Notes: generated by a model from the sequence alone, not told the origin. 64,000 bases of DNA from Tritonibacter scottomollicae (GCF_003003215.1 NZ_PVUF01000012.1:62001-126000); one strand, 5' to 3'; shown: positions 37,163-46,207, counted from the first letter of the stretch. A program made the numbers and translations.

Positions 37163-37194
37163 AAAGGCGGGCCGCAATCTGCGCCCGCCTTTGT
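37163..37194 (+). terminator. Terminator after maeB
   Basis: Perfect 10-bp stem AAAGGCGGGC / GCCCGCCTTT (37163-37172 and 37183-37192) with a 10-base loop, then only TGTCC. The T-run is weak but part of the stem supplies three T residues. Confidence 0.75.
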
Positions 37195-37266
37195 CCGGAT
37201 TGGGGGTCGTCGGATTCCAGCCCCTGAGGCAGGCATAGCCTCATCCCACCACCCCTGCGCTGACCG

Positions 37267-37389
37267 TTTGCGCAAACTGAGTCGCAACTGTCTGCGCAAT
37301 ATCTGCAAGAGTTAGCTTTGCAACTTTGCAGACTTCAGAATTTTCTTCACCGAAATGTCGGCCATGTCATGGTTTGCAAACTTTGCAAT
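37267..37389 (+). promoter_or_regulatory. Tandem TTTGCAA operators upstream of prpE
   Basis: Three related sites occur in 123 bases: TTTGCGCAAA at 37267-37276, TTTGCAACTTTGCA at 37317-37330, and TTTGCAAACTTTGCAA at 37373-37388. The last two are TTTGCAA words in tandem with one base between. This resembles the TTTGCAAA-type motif of PccR/ScfR short-chain fatty acyl regulators described in Rhodobacter. Control of prpE by such a regulator is inferred. Confidence 0.65.
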
Positions 37390-37512
37390 CCGAATTGGCA
37401 AATTCATCCACAAATCTGATCCGATCTGACGCAGGGTCGCCCAGCGCGCTTGCGAGGGTTTGAGCCTTGCGCCTAGGCTCTGTCGCAAGAGGAGACAGTG
37501 AGGAGGATCCCC

Positions 37513-39402
37513 ATGACCTATTCTGAGGTGTATGCACATTGGAAGGCTGACCCGGAAGGGTTCTGGATGGAGGCCGCCACGGCCATCAGCTGGGACCAGG
37601 CGCCGACGCGGGCGCTGAGCGATCTTGGCGACGGGCTTTATGAATGGTTCGCCGACGCCAAGGTAAACACCTGCTACAACGCTGTTGACCGCCATGTGGA
37701 GGCCGGGCGCGGTGAGCAGACCGCGATCATCTACGACAGCCCCGTCACCCACACAAAGCGCGAGATCTCCTATGTGGAATTGCGCAACCGGGTGGCGACG
37801 CTGGCCGGGGCGCTGCGGGCCAAGGGGATCGAGAAAGGCGACCGCGTCATCATTTACATGCCGATGATCCCCGAGGCCATCGAAGCGATGCTGGCCTGCG
37901 CCCGCATTGGCGCGGTACATTCCGTGGTCTTTGGGGGCTTTGCGTCCAATGAACTGGCGGTGCGTATTGATGACGCCACCCCCAAGGCGATCATCGCCGC
38001 CTCCTGCGGCATCGAACCGGGGCGCACGGTGCATTACAAGCCTCTGCTGGACGGCGCCATCGAACAGGCCAGCCATAAGCCCGACTTCTGCGTCATCTTC
38101 CAGCGCGAACAGGAAGTGGCAGAGCTGATCGAGGGGCGTGACGTGAACTGGCACGGGTTCCAGTATGGCGTGGAGCCTGCAGATTGCGTGCCGGTAGAAG
38201 GCAACCACCCCTCTTATATCCTCTATACCTCTGGCACGACTGGGCAACCCAAGGGGGTGATCCGCCATACCGCCGGCCAGCTGGTGGCGCTGAACTGGAC
38301 AATGAAGAACATCTTCAACGTCGATCCCGGTGATGTGTTCTGGGCCGCCTCCGATGTGGGCTGGGTGGTGGGTCACAGCTATATTGCCTATGCGCCGCTG
38401 ATCCATGGCAACACCACCATCGTGTTTGAGGGCAAGCCTATCGGCACTCCCGATGCGGGCACCTTCTGGCGGATCATCTCGGAACATAAGGTCAAGACCT
38501 TCTTCACCGCCCCCACCGCCTTTCGCGCCGTCAAACGCGAGGACTCCAAGGGCGAATACGTGGCGAAATATGATCTCTCCTGTCTCGGTCAGGTCTATCT
38601 GGCGGGCGAACGGGCCGATCCCGACACGATCACCTGGGCGCAAGATCAACTGAAGGTGCCGGTGATCGACCACTGGTGGCAGACAGAGACCGGCTGGCCG
38701 ATTGCCGCAAACCCATTGGGGATAGAGACACTGCCGGTGAAACTAGGCTCTCCCGCAGTGCCGATGCCGGGCTATGACGTGCAGATCCTCGATGAAGGTG
38801 GCCACCCGATGCCTGCGGGCGAACTGGGCGCCATTGCCATCAAACTCCCCCTGCCCCCGGGCACGCTGCCAAACCTGTGGAATGCCGAGGATCGCTTCCG
38901 CAAAAGCTATCTCACCACCTTCCCCGGCTACTACGAGACCGGCGATGCAGGGATGATGGACGAGGACGGCTACCTCTACATCATGGCGCGCACCGATGAT
39001 GTCATCAATGTCGCCGGACACCGTCTGTCTACTGGCGCGATGGAGGAGGTACTGTCGGGCCACCCGGATGTCGCGGAATGCGCCGTCATCGGTGTAGCGG
39101 ATAGCCTGAAGGGTCAGGTGCCTCTTGGCTTTCTCTGCCTGAATGCCGGATGCAGCCGCAGTCATGCGGAGATCAACGCCGAAGTCGTCAAGCTGGTGCG
39201 CGACAAGATCGGCCCGGTCGCCGCTTTCAAGCTTTCCTGCGTGGTGGACCGACTGCCCAAGACGCGTTCGGGCAAGATCCTGCGCGGCACCATGGTCTCG
39301 ATCGCCGATGGCACGGAGTGGAAACAACCGGCCACCATCGACGATCCGACGGTTCTGGAGGAGATCACCGTCGCTCTGAGGGCGCTCGGCTACGCGATGT
39401 GA
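37513..39402 (+). CDS. prpE: Propionyl-CoA synthetase
   Basis: A 629-residue acyl-CoA synthetase of the acetyl/propionyl-CoA group that activates propionate with ATP and CoA. Motifs: YILYTSGTTGQPKGVIRH (P-loop), WWQTETGWPIAANPLG, YYETGDAGMMDEDGYLYIMARTDDVINVAGHRLSTG, and the catalytic lysine in PKTRSGKILRGT. The Q-T-E-T-G-W-P-I form and length fit PrpE better than Acs. The ATG at 37513 follows GAGGAGGAT. Tandem operators lie 125-250 bases upstream. Confidence 0.93.
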   Translation: MTYSEVYAHWKADPEGFWMEAATAISWDQAPTRALSDLGDGLYEWFADAKVNTCYNAVDRHVEAGRGEQTAIIYDSPVTHTKREISYVELRNRVATLAGALRAKGIEKGDRVIIYMPMIPEAIEAMLACARIGAVHSVVFGGFASNELAVRIDDATPKAIIAASCGIEPGRTVHYKPLLDGAIEQASHKPDFCVIFQREQEVAELIEGRDVNWHGFQYGVEPADCVPVEGNHPSYILYTSGTTGQPKGVIRHTAGQLVALNWTMKNIFNVDPGDVFWAASDVGWVVGHSYIAYAPLIHGNTTIVFEGKPIGTPDAGTFWRIISEHKVKTFFTAPTAFRAVKREDSKGEYVAKYDLSCLGQVYLAGERADPDTITWAQDQLKVPVIDHWWQTETGWPIAANPLGIETLPVKLGSPAVPMPGYDVQILDEGGHPMPAGELGAIAIKLPLPPGTLPNLWNAEDRFRKSYLTTFPGYYETGDAGMMDEDGYLYIMARTDDVINVAGHRLSTGAMEEVLSGHPDVAECAVIGVADSLKGQVPLGFLCLNAGCSRSHAEINAEVVKLVRDKIGPVAAFKLSCVVDRLPKTRSGKILRGTMVSIADGTEWKQPATIDDPTVLEEITVALRALGYAM

Positions 39403-39416
39403 CCCCGCAAAGACGA

Positions 39417-39445
39417 CAAAGCGGCCCCCGACGGGGACCGCTTTG
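39417..39445 (+). terminator. Terminator after prpE
   Basis: Stem CAAAGCGGCCCCC / CGGGGACCGCTTTG (39417-39445) with a two-base loop and one mismatch. It lies 15 bases after the prpE stop. Mixed bases follow (CTTCATC), so termination relies on the stem. Confidence 0.7.
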
Positions 39446-39479
39446 CTTCATCGAATGCCGCTTGCTCTACGGCAAATGG

Positions 39480-39677
39480 TCACTGACGCGCCGCGAAATC
39501 ATCGACCTGACGTTCAGCTTCGTCCTTGGCCACGCCGTAACGCTCCTGAACCAGACCCACCAGCTTTTCACGGTTGCCGGCCACCTGATCGATCTCATCT
39601 TCAGTCAGCTTGCCCCACTGGTTCTGTGCGGAACCTTTGAGTTGCTTCCATTTGCCTTCGATAATATCCCAGTTCAT
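39480..39677 (-). CDS. CsbD family stress protein
   Basis: A 65-residue hydrophilic protein with the CsbD pattern: MNWDIIEGKWKQLKGSAQNQ, then LTEDEIDQVAGNREKLVGLVQERYG. Family members accumulate under general or envelope stress, with unknown mechanism. The ATG at 39677 starts exactly at the family N-terminus; upstream in-frame sequence is not conserved-looking. Confidence 0.92.
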   Translation of the reverse strand: MNWDIIEGKWKQLKGSAQNQWGKLTEDEIDQVAGNREKLVGLVQERYGVAKDEAERQVDDFAARQ

Positions 39678-39802
39678 CGTCAATACTCCTGTCTGTTTAG
39701 CTTCGCTCACACTGCATAAACTGCGATGCGTGCTGCTTGACCTGACAACGTGGATGCACCGGGATTGTTCCAAATTTTCTGACAACCGCGCGCCCGTATC
39801 TC

Positions 39803-40348
39803 TCAGGGGCGCACGGTTTTTGGCTCCGCGAAAAACTGCACCCTGATGCTGGCCTGGTCTGCCAACTCTCCGTTGCGATGGCGAAACTCGACCACATACT
39901 GGCGTGGTCCTGCCGGGTAGTAACCCGCACAAGGCGCAAACGGGTCAAAGCTCGCCGCGACCTGCGCCTCGATCTGCTCTGCGTATTGCGCGCCCAACTC
40001 AGGGGTTCCACCCGACTTGTAGCTAATGCCCGCGCCCTGCCCCTGGCTCGGCGGGCATCCCCAGCCGAACAGGAACTCATACTCAGAAAAGGCCTCGAAC
40101 ACCCAAGGGTCACCATTTGCATCAGGAAGCGCAAACCATGCAGCATTGTAGATGATGCCCTCCTCCGAATACATCAGCGACACGCCGGAACAGCTGTCCG
40201 TCAAAGGGTCGTAGTCGGCGCATTCATAGGGCGTGTCGATCATGTCATCCATCACTTGCAGGACAGACACGAATCCCTGTGCGTGTCCCATTGAGCTGAC
40301 CAACACACCGGCGGTGGCCAGCAAAGCGCACCGAATATTCTTCATCAT
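39803..40348 (-). CDS. Hypothetical secreted protein
   Basis: A 181-residue protein with a signal peptide (MMKNIRCALLATAGVLVSSMGHAQ, cleavage near HAQ). The mature part holds four cysteines (YECADY, DSCSG, WGCPP, PFAPCAG) that could form disulfides in the periplasm. I do not recognise the family. No operon partner is evident. Confidence 0.65.
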   Translation of the reverse strand: MMKNIRCALLATAGVLVSSMGHAQGFVSVLQVMDDMIDTPYECADYDPLTDSCSGVSLMYSEEGIIYNAAWFALPDANGDPWVFEAFSEYEFLFGWGCPPSQGQGAGISYKSGGTPELGAQYAEQIEAQVAASFDPFAPCAGYYPAGPRQYVVEFRHRNGELADQASIRVQFFAEPKTVRP

Positions 40349-40499
40349 CTGATTTTGAGCTCTCGTATCAAAGGACGCAGGATCTCCCTCCTGCACTGGC
40401 ACGACACTGTTGTGACCGGCCTGAACATATCCTTAACAGGATTGGCCCTTCCCAGCCCAGAGGACGCGCACTAGTCTCTCGATCAAGGAGATTGTTAAC

Positions 40500-41933
40500 A
40501 TGTCAAATCAAGACCTTTGGCGCCTGAGCGCAACCGAATTGTCCACCCTGACCACAGCCGGTGACATCACGCCCACAGCCGCCGTGCAGAACGCCATCGC
40601 CCGTCTGGATGCAGTGAACCCGGCCCTGAACGCCGTCGTGGAGGATCTCCGGGACGAAGCCCTGGCCCGCGCAGAGGCTCTCGACGGCACCCCAGCACAT
40701 CTGCGTGGCCCGCTGCATGGCGTGCCGGTGACCATCAAGATCAACGTGGACCAGACCGGCCATGCCACCTCCAACGGCATTCCCGCACTCAAGGACCTGA
40801 TTGCCCCGGACGACGCGCCGGTGGTGCAGAACCTCGAACGCGCAGGCGCAGTGGTAATCGGGCGCACCAACACACCGGAATTCTCCTTTCGCACCGACAC
40901 CGACAATCCGCTCTACGGGCGGACGCATAACCCCTGGGGGCGGCATATCTCGCCCGGTGGCTCCTCCGGTGGCGGCGGAGCTGCGGTCATGGCCGGCATC
41001 GGCCCGCTGGCCCATGGCAACGACATTGGCGGCTCCCTGCGTTTTCCCGCTGCCGCCAATGGCGCGGTGACGGTGAAGCCCGGCCTCGGCCGCGTGCCGG
41101 CCTGGAACCCCTCCCAGACGGCAGAACGTGGGCTGCTGGCCCAGTTGATGAGCGTGCAGGGCCTGATGACCCGCTCCGCCCGTGACCTGCATCTGGCCAT
41201 GCCCGCAATGATCGCACCGGATGTGCGCGACCCCTTTCACGCACCGGTGCCCTGGCAGGGTCCCAGTGTCTCAGGCCCGACAAAGGTCGCCTTCACCCGC
41301 AACCCGCACGGCTATGATCTGCACCCGGAGGTCGAGGCCGCATTGCTCTCGGCCCGCGACGCCCTTACCGATGCGGGCTACATCGTCGAAGAGATCGAGC
41401 CCCCCAATGTGTTCGAGGCCGGACGCACCGGCTACCGCGCCTTGATGGGTGAGATACACGCGCTGATGAAGCCGGATCTGGATGCCGTCGGCTCAGACGT
41501 CATCCGCACCATGTTCGACACCTATTTTCAGGAGTTCCCGCCCTATCAGGGTGACGAGCTGCTGAAGATGTACGCCAAGCGCAGCCACTACGCCCGCCAA
41601 TGGGCGCTGTTCATGGCGGATTACCCGCTGGTGCTGACGCCGTTCCTGCCACAGCCCTTCTTTGCCCCCGACCGGGACCGCGAAGGGGTCGAAGGCGCCC
41701 ATGACGTGCTGGGCTGCGCGGTCTATTCCTACGCGATGAACTACATGGGGCTGCCCGCCGCCTGCGTGCCCTCCCGCCTGGCGCAATTGCCCAAAGGGCC
41801 GCAGCCCATCAACGTACAGATCGTGGCGCAGCGCTGGCGCGAGGACATGGCCGTGGATGCCGCCATCGCCATCGAGGACCGTCTCGGCCAGATGGCACCT
41901 CCCCTTTGGGACCACATGGCCGCACAGGTCTGA
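40500..41933 (+). CDS. Amidase (amidase signature family)
   Basis: A 477-residue hydrolase with the Ser-cisSer-Lys triad: lysine in PVTIKINVDQ (about residue 80), SPGGSSGGGGAAVMAG (about 157-172, cis-Ser) and the nucleophile serine in GNDIGGSLRFPAA. It should hydrolyse an amide bond; similarity to a fatty-acid amide or indoleacetamide type cannot be separated here. It is not the GatA subunit, because no gatB or gatC is nearby and the C-terminal part differs. Confidence 0.9.
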   Translation: MSNQDLWRLSATELSTLTTAGDITPTAAVQNAIARLDAVNPALNAVVEDLRDEALARAEALDGTPAHLRGPLHGVPVTIKINVDQTGHATSNGIPALKDLIAPDDAPVVQNLERAGAVVIGRTNTPEFSFRTDTDNPLYGRTHNPWGRHISPGGSSGGGGAAVMAGIGPLAHGNDIGGSLRFPAAANGAVTVKPGLGRVPAWNPSQTAERGLLAQLMSVQGLMTRSARDLHLAMPAMIAPDVRDPFHAPVPWQGPSVSGPTKVAFTRNPHGYDLHPEVEAALLSARDALTDAGYIVEEIEPPNVFEAGRTGYRALMGEIHALMKPDLDAVGSDVIRTMFDTYFQEFPPYQGDELLKMYAKRSHYARQWALFMADYPLVLTPFLPQPFFAPDRDREGVEGAHDVLGCAVYSYAMNYMGLPAACVPSRLAQLPKGPQPINVQIVAQRWREDMAVDAAIAIEDRLGQMAPPLWDHMAAQV

Positions 41934-41973
41934 GCTCTACCATTGGGGCCGCCTCATGATCCCCGCGGCCTCG

Positions 41974-41996
41974 TTTCATCTTTTTTGAAATACCTC
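41974..41996 (-). repeat. Intergenic repeat, copy 4
   Basis: On the minus strand it reads GAGGTATTTCAAAAAAGATG then AAA, three to four changes from copy 1. It is followed on the right by the hairpin at 42013. Confidence 0.6.
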
Positions 41997-42012
41997 CCGC
42001 CGGGAGGCAACG

Positions 42013-42037
42013 GCCCCGTGCCCCTCGGGCACGGGGC
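42013..42037. terminator. Hairpin between convergent amidase and nadK
   Basis: A perfect 11-bp stem, GCCCCGTGCCC and GGGCACGGGGC, with a CTC loop and no T-run. It lies in the 144-base gap between convergent genes and may be a bidirectional transcription barrier. Confidence 0.5.
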
Positions 42038-42077
42038 TCACCCTGTCGCGCGTAAGCGCGTCCGCTGGGGTCAGGGG

Positions 42078-42833
42078 TTAGTTGAACTGCTCAGAGATCA
42101 ACCGTTCCTCCAGCCCGTGGCCGGGATCAAACAGGATCTTGTGGCTGATGCTGCGCTCGCTCTGGATCTCCACCCAGTCGATATCCTTGAATGACACCGA
42201 ATCTGCCTCCGCCATCACTGGCCGCTTTGCCGCGTCGATCACGTCGAACCGCACCGTCGCACCGCTCGGCAACAGTGCCCCGCGCCAGCGCCGGGGTCGG
42301 AACGCCGCGATCGCCGTCAGCGCCAGCACATCCGCCCCGATCGGCAGGATCGGACCATGGGCAGAGAAATTATAGGCGGTGGAGCCCGCCGGCGTCGACA
42401 CCAGCGCCCCGTCGCAGACCAGCTCCGCCATGCGTTGCCGCCCATCGACCGAGATCTGCAGCTTGGCCGCCTGCGGCCCCTGACGCAGCAGCGACACCTC
42501 GTTGATTGCCATCGCTTCATGCATCTGCCCGTTGCGATCCCTTGCATGCATGCGCAGCGGGTGGATGGTCTCTTCCTGCGCGTCGGCCAGACGCTCCATC
42601 AGATCGCCCTCACCATAGCTGTTCATCAAAAAGCCGACGGTGCCGCGGTTCATGCCATAGATCGGCACGTTCAGATCCACCGTCTCGCGCAGGGTGTGCA
42701 GCATGAACCCGTCGCCGCCAAGCGCCACGATCACATCTGCCTCGCTCATCTCGACGCTGCCGTAGCGACTGACCAATACGCCACGCGCGGTTTGCGCCAG
42801 CGGGGCCGTACTGGCCAGAAATGCGATTCTCAT
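42078..42833 (-). CDS. nadK: NAD kinase
   Basis: A 251-residue enzyme that phosphorylates NAD to [19 protein letters not shown] carries the GGDG motif (about residues 39-42) and [12 protein letters not shown] follows. The C-terminal [15 protein letters not shown] block (glycine-rich, Ser/Thr) is also typical. The shorter N-terminus than E. coli NadK is normal in alphaproteobacteria. It is divergent from glyA. Confidence 0.94.
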   Translation of the reverse strand: MRIAFLASTAPLAQTARGVLVSRYGSVEMSEADVIVALGGDGFMLHTLRETVDLNVPIYGMNRGTVGFLMNSYGEGDLMERLADAQEETIHPLRMHARDRNGQMHEAMAINEVSLLRQGPQAAKLQISVDGRQRMAELVCDGALVSTPAGSTAYNFSAHGPILPIGADVLALTAIAAFRPRRWRGALLPSGATVRFDVIDAAKRPVMAEADSVSFKDIDWVEIQSERSISHKILFDPGHGLEERLISEQFN

Positions 42834-43008
42834 GGAACGTGATCCTGTTTCCGGAAGGGTCCAAACGGTTCCGAAACAAGCACAGGTTTTCCCCGATGAC
42901 CAGACTTGCCGTTCAGCTGACCCGTTTCGTCGCTTTACAGTCTTTCAGATCCGTGAAGTTTCCGATAGGAAATCTCGCAAAGACCACACCCAACCAGACG
43001 GAGCCAGC

Positions 43009-44304
43009 ATGACTGAGACCCCCCGTGACACCGGTTTCTTCACCCAGAGCCTTTCCGAGCGTGACCCGGAGCTGTTCGGCGCAATCACCGACGAGCTTGG
43101 CCGTCAGCGCGACGAGATCGAGCTGATCGCCTCGGAGAACATCGTCTCCGCCGCCGTTATGGAAGCACAGGGTTCCGTGCTGACCAACAAATACGCCGAA
43201 GGCTATCCGGGCCGCCGCTACTATGGTGGCTGCCAGCATGTGGACGTGGCGGAAAACCTCGCCATCGACCGCGCCAAGCAGCTGTTCAACTGCGAATTCG
43301 CCAATGTGCAGCCGAACTCCGGCAGCCAGGCGAACCAGGGCGTGTTCCAGGCACTGCTGCAGCCCGGCGACACCATCCTCGGCATGGATCTGGCCTCCGG
43401 CGGTCACCTGACCCATGGTGCGGCGCCGAACCAGTCCGGCAAATGGTTCAACGCGGTCCACTACGGTGTGCGCGAAGACGACAACCTGATCGACTATGAC
43501 CAGCTGCAGGCGCTGGCCACCGAGCACCAGCCCAAGCTGATCATCGCCGGCGGCTCCGCTATTCCGCGTCAGATCGACTTTGCCAAGTTCCGCGCCGTGG
43601 CCGACAGCGTCGGCGCCTGGCTGATGGTCGACATGGCGCATTTCGCCGGTCTCGTGGCCGCAGGCGAGCACCCGTCCCCCTTCCCGCATGCGGATGTGGC
43701 CACCACCACCACCCACAAGACTCTGCGCGGTCCGCGTGGCGGCATGATCGTCACCAACAACCCGGATCTGGCGAAGAAGTTCAACTCCGCCATCTTCCCG
43801 GGCATCCAGGGTGGCCCCTTGATGCACGTGATCGCCGGCAAAGCCGCCACCTTTGGCGAAGCGCTGAAGCCCGAGTTCAAATCCTACCAGAAGCAGGTGC
43901 GTGCCAATGCGGTGGCCCTGTCGGATGAGCTGATCAAGGGCGGTCTGGACATCGTCACCGGTGGCACCGACACCCATGTGATGCTGGTGGACCTGCGTCC
44001 CAAGGGCGTGACCGGCAACATCGTCGACAAGGCTCTGGGCCGCGCGCATATCACCACCAACAAGAACGGCATCCCGTTTGACCCGGAAAAGCCCACCGTG
44101 ACCTCCGGCATTCGTCTGGGTACTCCAGCGGGCACCACCCGTGGTTTTGGTGAGGACGAGTTCCGCGAGATTGCCCGCCTGATCGTCGAAGTGGTCGATG
44201 GTCTGGCCGCCAATGGCGAAGACGGCAACGCGGCAGTCGAGGAAACCGTGCGTGGGAAGGTCGCTGCCCTCTGCGCGCGCTTCCCGCTCTACCCGAACCA
44301 CTGA
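43009..44304 (+). CDS. glyA: Serine hydroxymethyltransferase
   Basis: A 431-residue PLP enzyme that makes glycine and 5,10-methylene-THF from serine and THF. The PLP lysine is in [13 protein letters not shown], and [18 protein letters not shown] is the family N-terminal block. The ATG at 43009 is preferred (RBS GACGGAG), giving the standard length; an open frame extends 177 bases upstream without family similarity. No riboswitch was recognised in the leader. A strong terminator follows. Confidence 0.96.
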   Translation: MTETPRDTGFFTQSLSERDPELFGAITDELGRQRDEIELIASENIVSAAVMEAQGSVLTNKYAEGYPGRRYYGGCQHVDVAENLAIDRAKQLFNCEFANVQPNSGSQANQGVFQALLQPGDTILGMDLASGGHLTHGAAPNQSGKWFNAVHYGVREDDNLIDYDQLQALATEHQPKLIIAGGSAIPRQIDFAKFRAVADSVGAWLMVDMAHFAGLVAAGEHPSPFPHADVATTTTHKTLRGPRGGMIVTNNPDLAKKFNSAIFPGIQGGPLMHVIAGKAATFGEALKPEFKSYQKQVRANAVALSDELIKGGLDIVTGGTDTHVMLVDLRPKGVTGNIVDKALGRAHITTNKNGIPFDPEKPTVTSGIRLGTPAGTTRGFGEDEFREIARLIVEVVDGLAANGEDGNAAVEETVRGKVAALCARFPLYPNH

Positions 44305-44336
44305 ATTTGATCGCCTTTGAGCGACCATGAACACAT

Positions 44337-44366
44337 AAACCGCCGCGTCTCGGACGCGGCGGTTTT
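44337..44366 (+). terminator. Rho-independent terminator after glyA
   Basis: Stem AAACCGCCGCGTC / GACGCGGCGGTTT with a TCG loop, followed by T. It begins 33 bases after the glyA stop. Confidence 0.92.
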
Positions 44367-44428
44367 ACTGTTTCTATCTGTGGCGACTGACAATGGGAGC
44401 AGGTATTCCCTGCCCCCCGTTTGTTGCA

Positions 44429-44716
44429 TCAGCTCTCGGAAGATGGTTCTTTCAACGCCTCTTCCAGCATGCGCTCGTTGCGGACCTCTTCGATGCGGCG
44501 GATCCGATCCGAGCTCTGACGGATATCAAAGCGGTATTTCACCACGTTGATCAGGCTCAGTGTCAGCAGCAGGATGCCCATGCCCCAATATCCTTTGGTC
44601 GCCAGCGGCACCTCGGTCGACAGCCAGAGCGAAATGCCCAGCATGCCATAGGCGACGACGACGCCGATGATGTTGAGGTTGGTGATCAGGGCGTTCTCAT
44701 TGCGTGCGTCAAACAT
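44429..44716 (-). CDS. YiaAB-like two-helix membrane protein
   Basis: A 95-residue protein with two hydrophobic helices at about residues 15-35 and 43-62, joined by a short loop LATKGYWGMG, the K-G-Y position of the YiaA/YiaB two-helix domain. The C-terminal 30 residues are charged. The ATG at 44716 follows AAGGAT at a normal distance. It lies just downstream of the PspA-like gene on the same strand and could be controlled by the same TetR regulator. Confidence 0.7.
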   Translation of the reverse strand: MFDARNENALITNLNIIGVVVAYGMLGISLWLSTEVPLATKGYWGMGILLLTLSLINVVKYRFDIRQSSDRIRRIEEVRNERMLEEALKEPSSES

Positions 44717-44807
44717 GGTTTTATCCTTCATTTCCAAATAGATTGTCTGCGGAGCCTAGCGCTCCCGGGTTTTCGTCTCAGGGCAGTTCTGCCCTCGCAT
44801 GTCGGGA

Positions 44808-45482
44808 TCAGCGTTCGGTCTTCAGGCGGCTCAGCACATCAGTTGCCGTGCTCTTGAGCGGCGTGCCAAACCCCGCATCCGCCAATTGATCCGCCACCGA
44901 GTGCGGCGCGAGACCGGTTTCAATCTCGCCCAGAATTTCCGAGGCCTCGAAGGGGTCTTCCTGGCCCAGGACCTCCTGGATCAGCTCAGCCGCTTCATCC
45001 ATGGGCTGGCGGTTCAGCGACCGGCCAAGGCTGGCCTGAGCGCGATGCTCGCCCTTGACGGCGCGGGCCGAGATCGCGCCCTGCCTCAAATCAATCAGAC
45101 GACGGTGCGCCGTCTCCACCGATTGACGCAGGCGCATGATACGCGCCTCCAGACGTGACCGCGTGTCCTGACGCAGGCTGCGCTCATTCTCCATTTCGGC
45201 AATCGCTGCGGCAGCGGCTTCGGCCAGATCGTCTCGCCCCTCTGTCAGGGCCGCCCGTGCCCGCGTCGTCAGATCCGCAATCCGCGTATCCAAGGTTGCA
45301 ATCTGGCGCTGCTCGGCCCGTTCTTTCTGGATCAGGCTCACCAGCGTCGACTTTGCCGATTTCAGGTCATCGGTGGCCTGGGCAATTTTCTCCTCGATCA
45401 GTTCGATCGAATACTGCTGGCGGACCTGCGCCTCTGCTCTGCGATTTGCGCCCGTCATCAGGGTCTTGAAAGTTGAGAACAT
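44808..45482 (-). CDS. PspA/IM30 family protein
   Basis: A 224-residue coiled-coil protein. The first 20 residues (MFSTFKTLMTGANRRAEAQ) are an amphipathic helix, followed by continuous alpha-helix to about residue 150. This is the PspA/IM30 layout; these proteins polymerise on and protect stressed inner membranes. The ATG at 45482 follows GGAGGAG. Three matching palindromes lie between this gene and its TetR-type neighbour, so it is most likely repressed by that regulator. Confidence 0.87.
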   Translation of the reverse strand: MFSTFKTLMTGANRRAEAQVRQQYSIELIEEKIAQATDDLKSAKSTLVSLIQKERAEQRQIATLDTRIADLTTRARAALTEGRDDLAEAAAAAIAEMENERSLRQDTRSRLEARIMRLRQSVETAHRRLIDLRQGAISARAVKGEHRAQASLGRSLNRQPMDEAAELIQEVLGQEDPFEASEILGEIETGLAPHSVADQLADAGFGTPLKSTATDVLSRLKTER

Positions 45483-45498
45483 GATCGCTCCTCCATTC

Positions 45499-45513
45499 GT
45501 GAACATCGTTCAC
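45499..45513. promoter_or_regulatory. TetR operator candidate 1
   Basis: GTGAACATCGTTCAC, a GAAC-N3-GTTC palindrome with 6-base arms. It lies 17 bases upstream of the PspA-like gene, between it and the TetR gene. Confidence 0.75.
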
Positions 45514-45531
45514 AAGTGAGGTAGCAAAGTC

Positions 45532-45546
45532 ATGAACGTCGTTCAA
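45532..45546. promoter_or_regulatory. TetR operator candidate 2
   Basis: ATGAACGTCGTTCAA, the same GAAC-N3-GTTC palindrome, 33 bases from site 1. Confidence 0.75.
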
Positions 45547-45554
45547 GATATTTT

Positions 45555-45569
45555 TTGAACAATGTTCAA
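45555..45569. promoter_or_regulatory. TetR operator candidate 3
   Basis: TTGAACAATGTTCAA, a perfect 6-base-arm palindrome, 23 bases from site 2 and 11 bases beyond the TetR stop codon. Confidence 0.75.
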
Positions 45570-45579
45570 AAGGTATGGA

Positions 45580-46176
45580 TTACCTGACCATCAACCGTGA
45601 CAAAACCAATGCGATCATCCGTCGGATGTCCTGTGGCGGCACACCAGAGATCCGGTTTTCAAGCCCGAGGAGCACAATTCCATGAACAGAAGAGAACAAC
45701 GCCCGCACCGTCAGGGCCTGCTCTTCTGGTGGCTGATCAGGAAACAACTCCGCCACCGGGCCCGCGATATGCTGGAACAGCCGATCCAGCGCCGTGCGGT
45801 ACCAGACCGGCACCGCGCCATCCGCAGGCAATTCCAGATCGAACAGGGCGCGCCACAGGCGACTATTGTCACTTGCAAAATCCAGATAGGCCTCACTCAT
45901 CAGGATCAACCGATCCGTGGCAGACGCGCCCCGCGATGCGGTTATGGACGCTTCGACCACCGCGCCCAACCGCTGAAACGTGCGACCGTTCACCGCCATC
46001 ACAAGCGCGGTCATGTCATCGAACGCGTTGTAGATTGCCCCCACCGCACAGCCCGCATCCTTGGCCAGATCGCGTGCGCGCAATGCCGTAACCCCCGTCT
46101 CCCGAATACGCGCTTCCGCCGCAACAACCAGTTTGTCGCGCAGATCCGCTCTGCGTTGCTCTGCTTTTGTCGTCAT
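45580..46176 (-). CDS. TetR family transcriptional regulator
   Basis: A 198-residue repressor. The N-terminal helix-turn-helix at about residues 22-64 contains RDLAKDAGCAVGAIYNAFDDMTALV, as in TetR proteins; the C-terminal ligand domain is of the WHG/TetR_C_33 type, with AYLDFASDNSRLWRALFD. Operator-like palindromes lie upstream of this gene and, in triplicate, upstream of the next gene (PspA-like). It therefore probably regulates both; the ligand is not known. Confidence 0.9.
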   Translation of the reverse strand: MTTKAEQRRADLRDKLVVAAEARIRETGVTALRARDLAKDAGCAVGAIYNAFDDMTALVMAVNGRTFQRLGAVVEASITASRGASATDRLILMSEAYLDFASDNSRLWRALFDLELPADGAVPVWYRTALDRLFQHIAGPVAELFPDQPPEEQALTVRALFSSVHGIVLLGLENRISGVPPQDIRRMIALVLSRLMVR

Positions 46177-46192
46177 GCTTGCCCGCCAATTC

Positions 46193-46207
46193 TTGAACCA
46201 TGTTCAT
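46193..46207. promoter_or_regulatory. TetR operator candidate 4 (autoregulatory)
   Basis: TTGAACCATGTTCAT matches sites 1-3 and lies 17 bases upstream of the TetR gene, which is the right place for autorepression. Confidence 0.75.

Noticed and set aside
42840-43008. Riboswitch in the glyA leader
   Set aside because: No glycine, SAM or THF riboswitch core could be recognised; the leader is open coding-like sequence with no clear terminator hairpin.
46193-46207. LexA-type SOS box
   Set aside because: The palindromes at 45499-45569 and 46193 have a GAAC-N3-GTTC core. The alphaproteobacterial LexA box is GAAC-N7-GAAC (direct), and there is no SOS gene nearby, so a TetR operator fits better.
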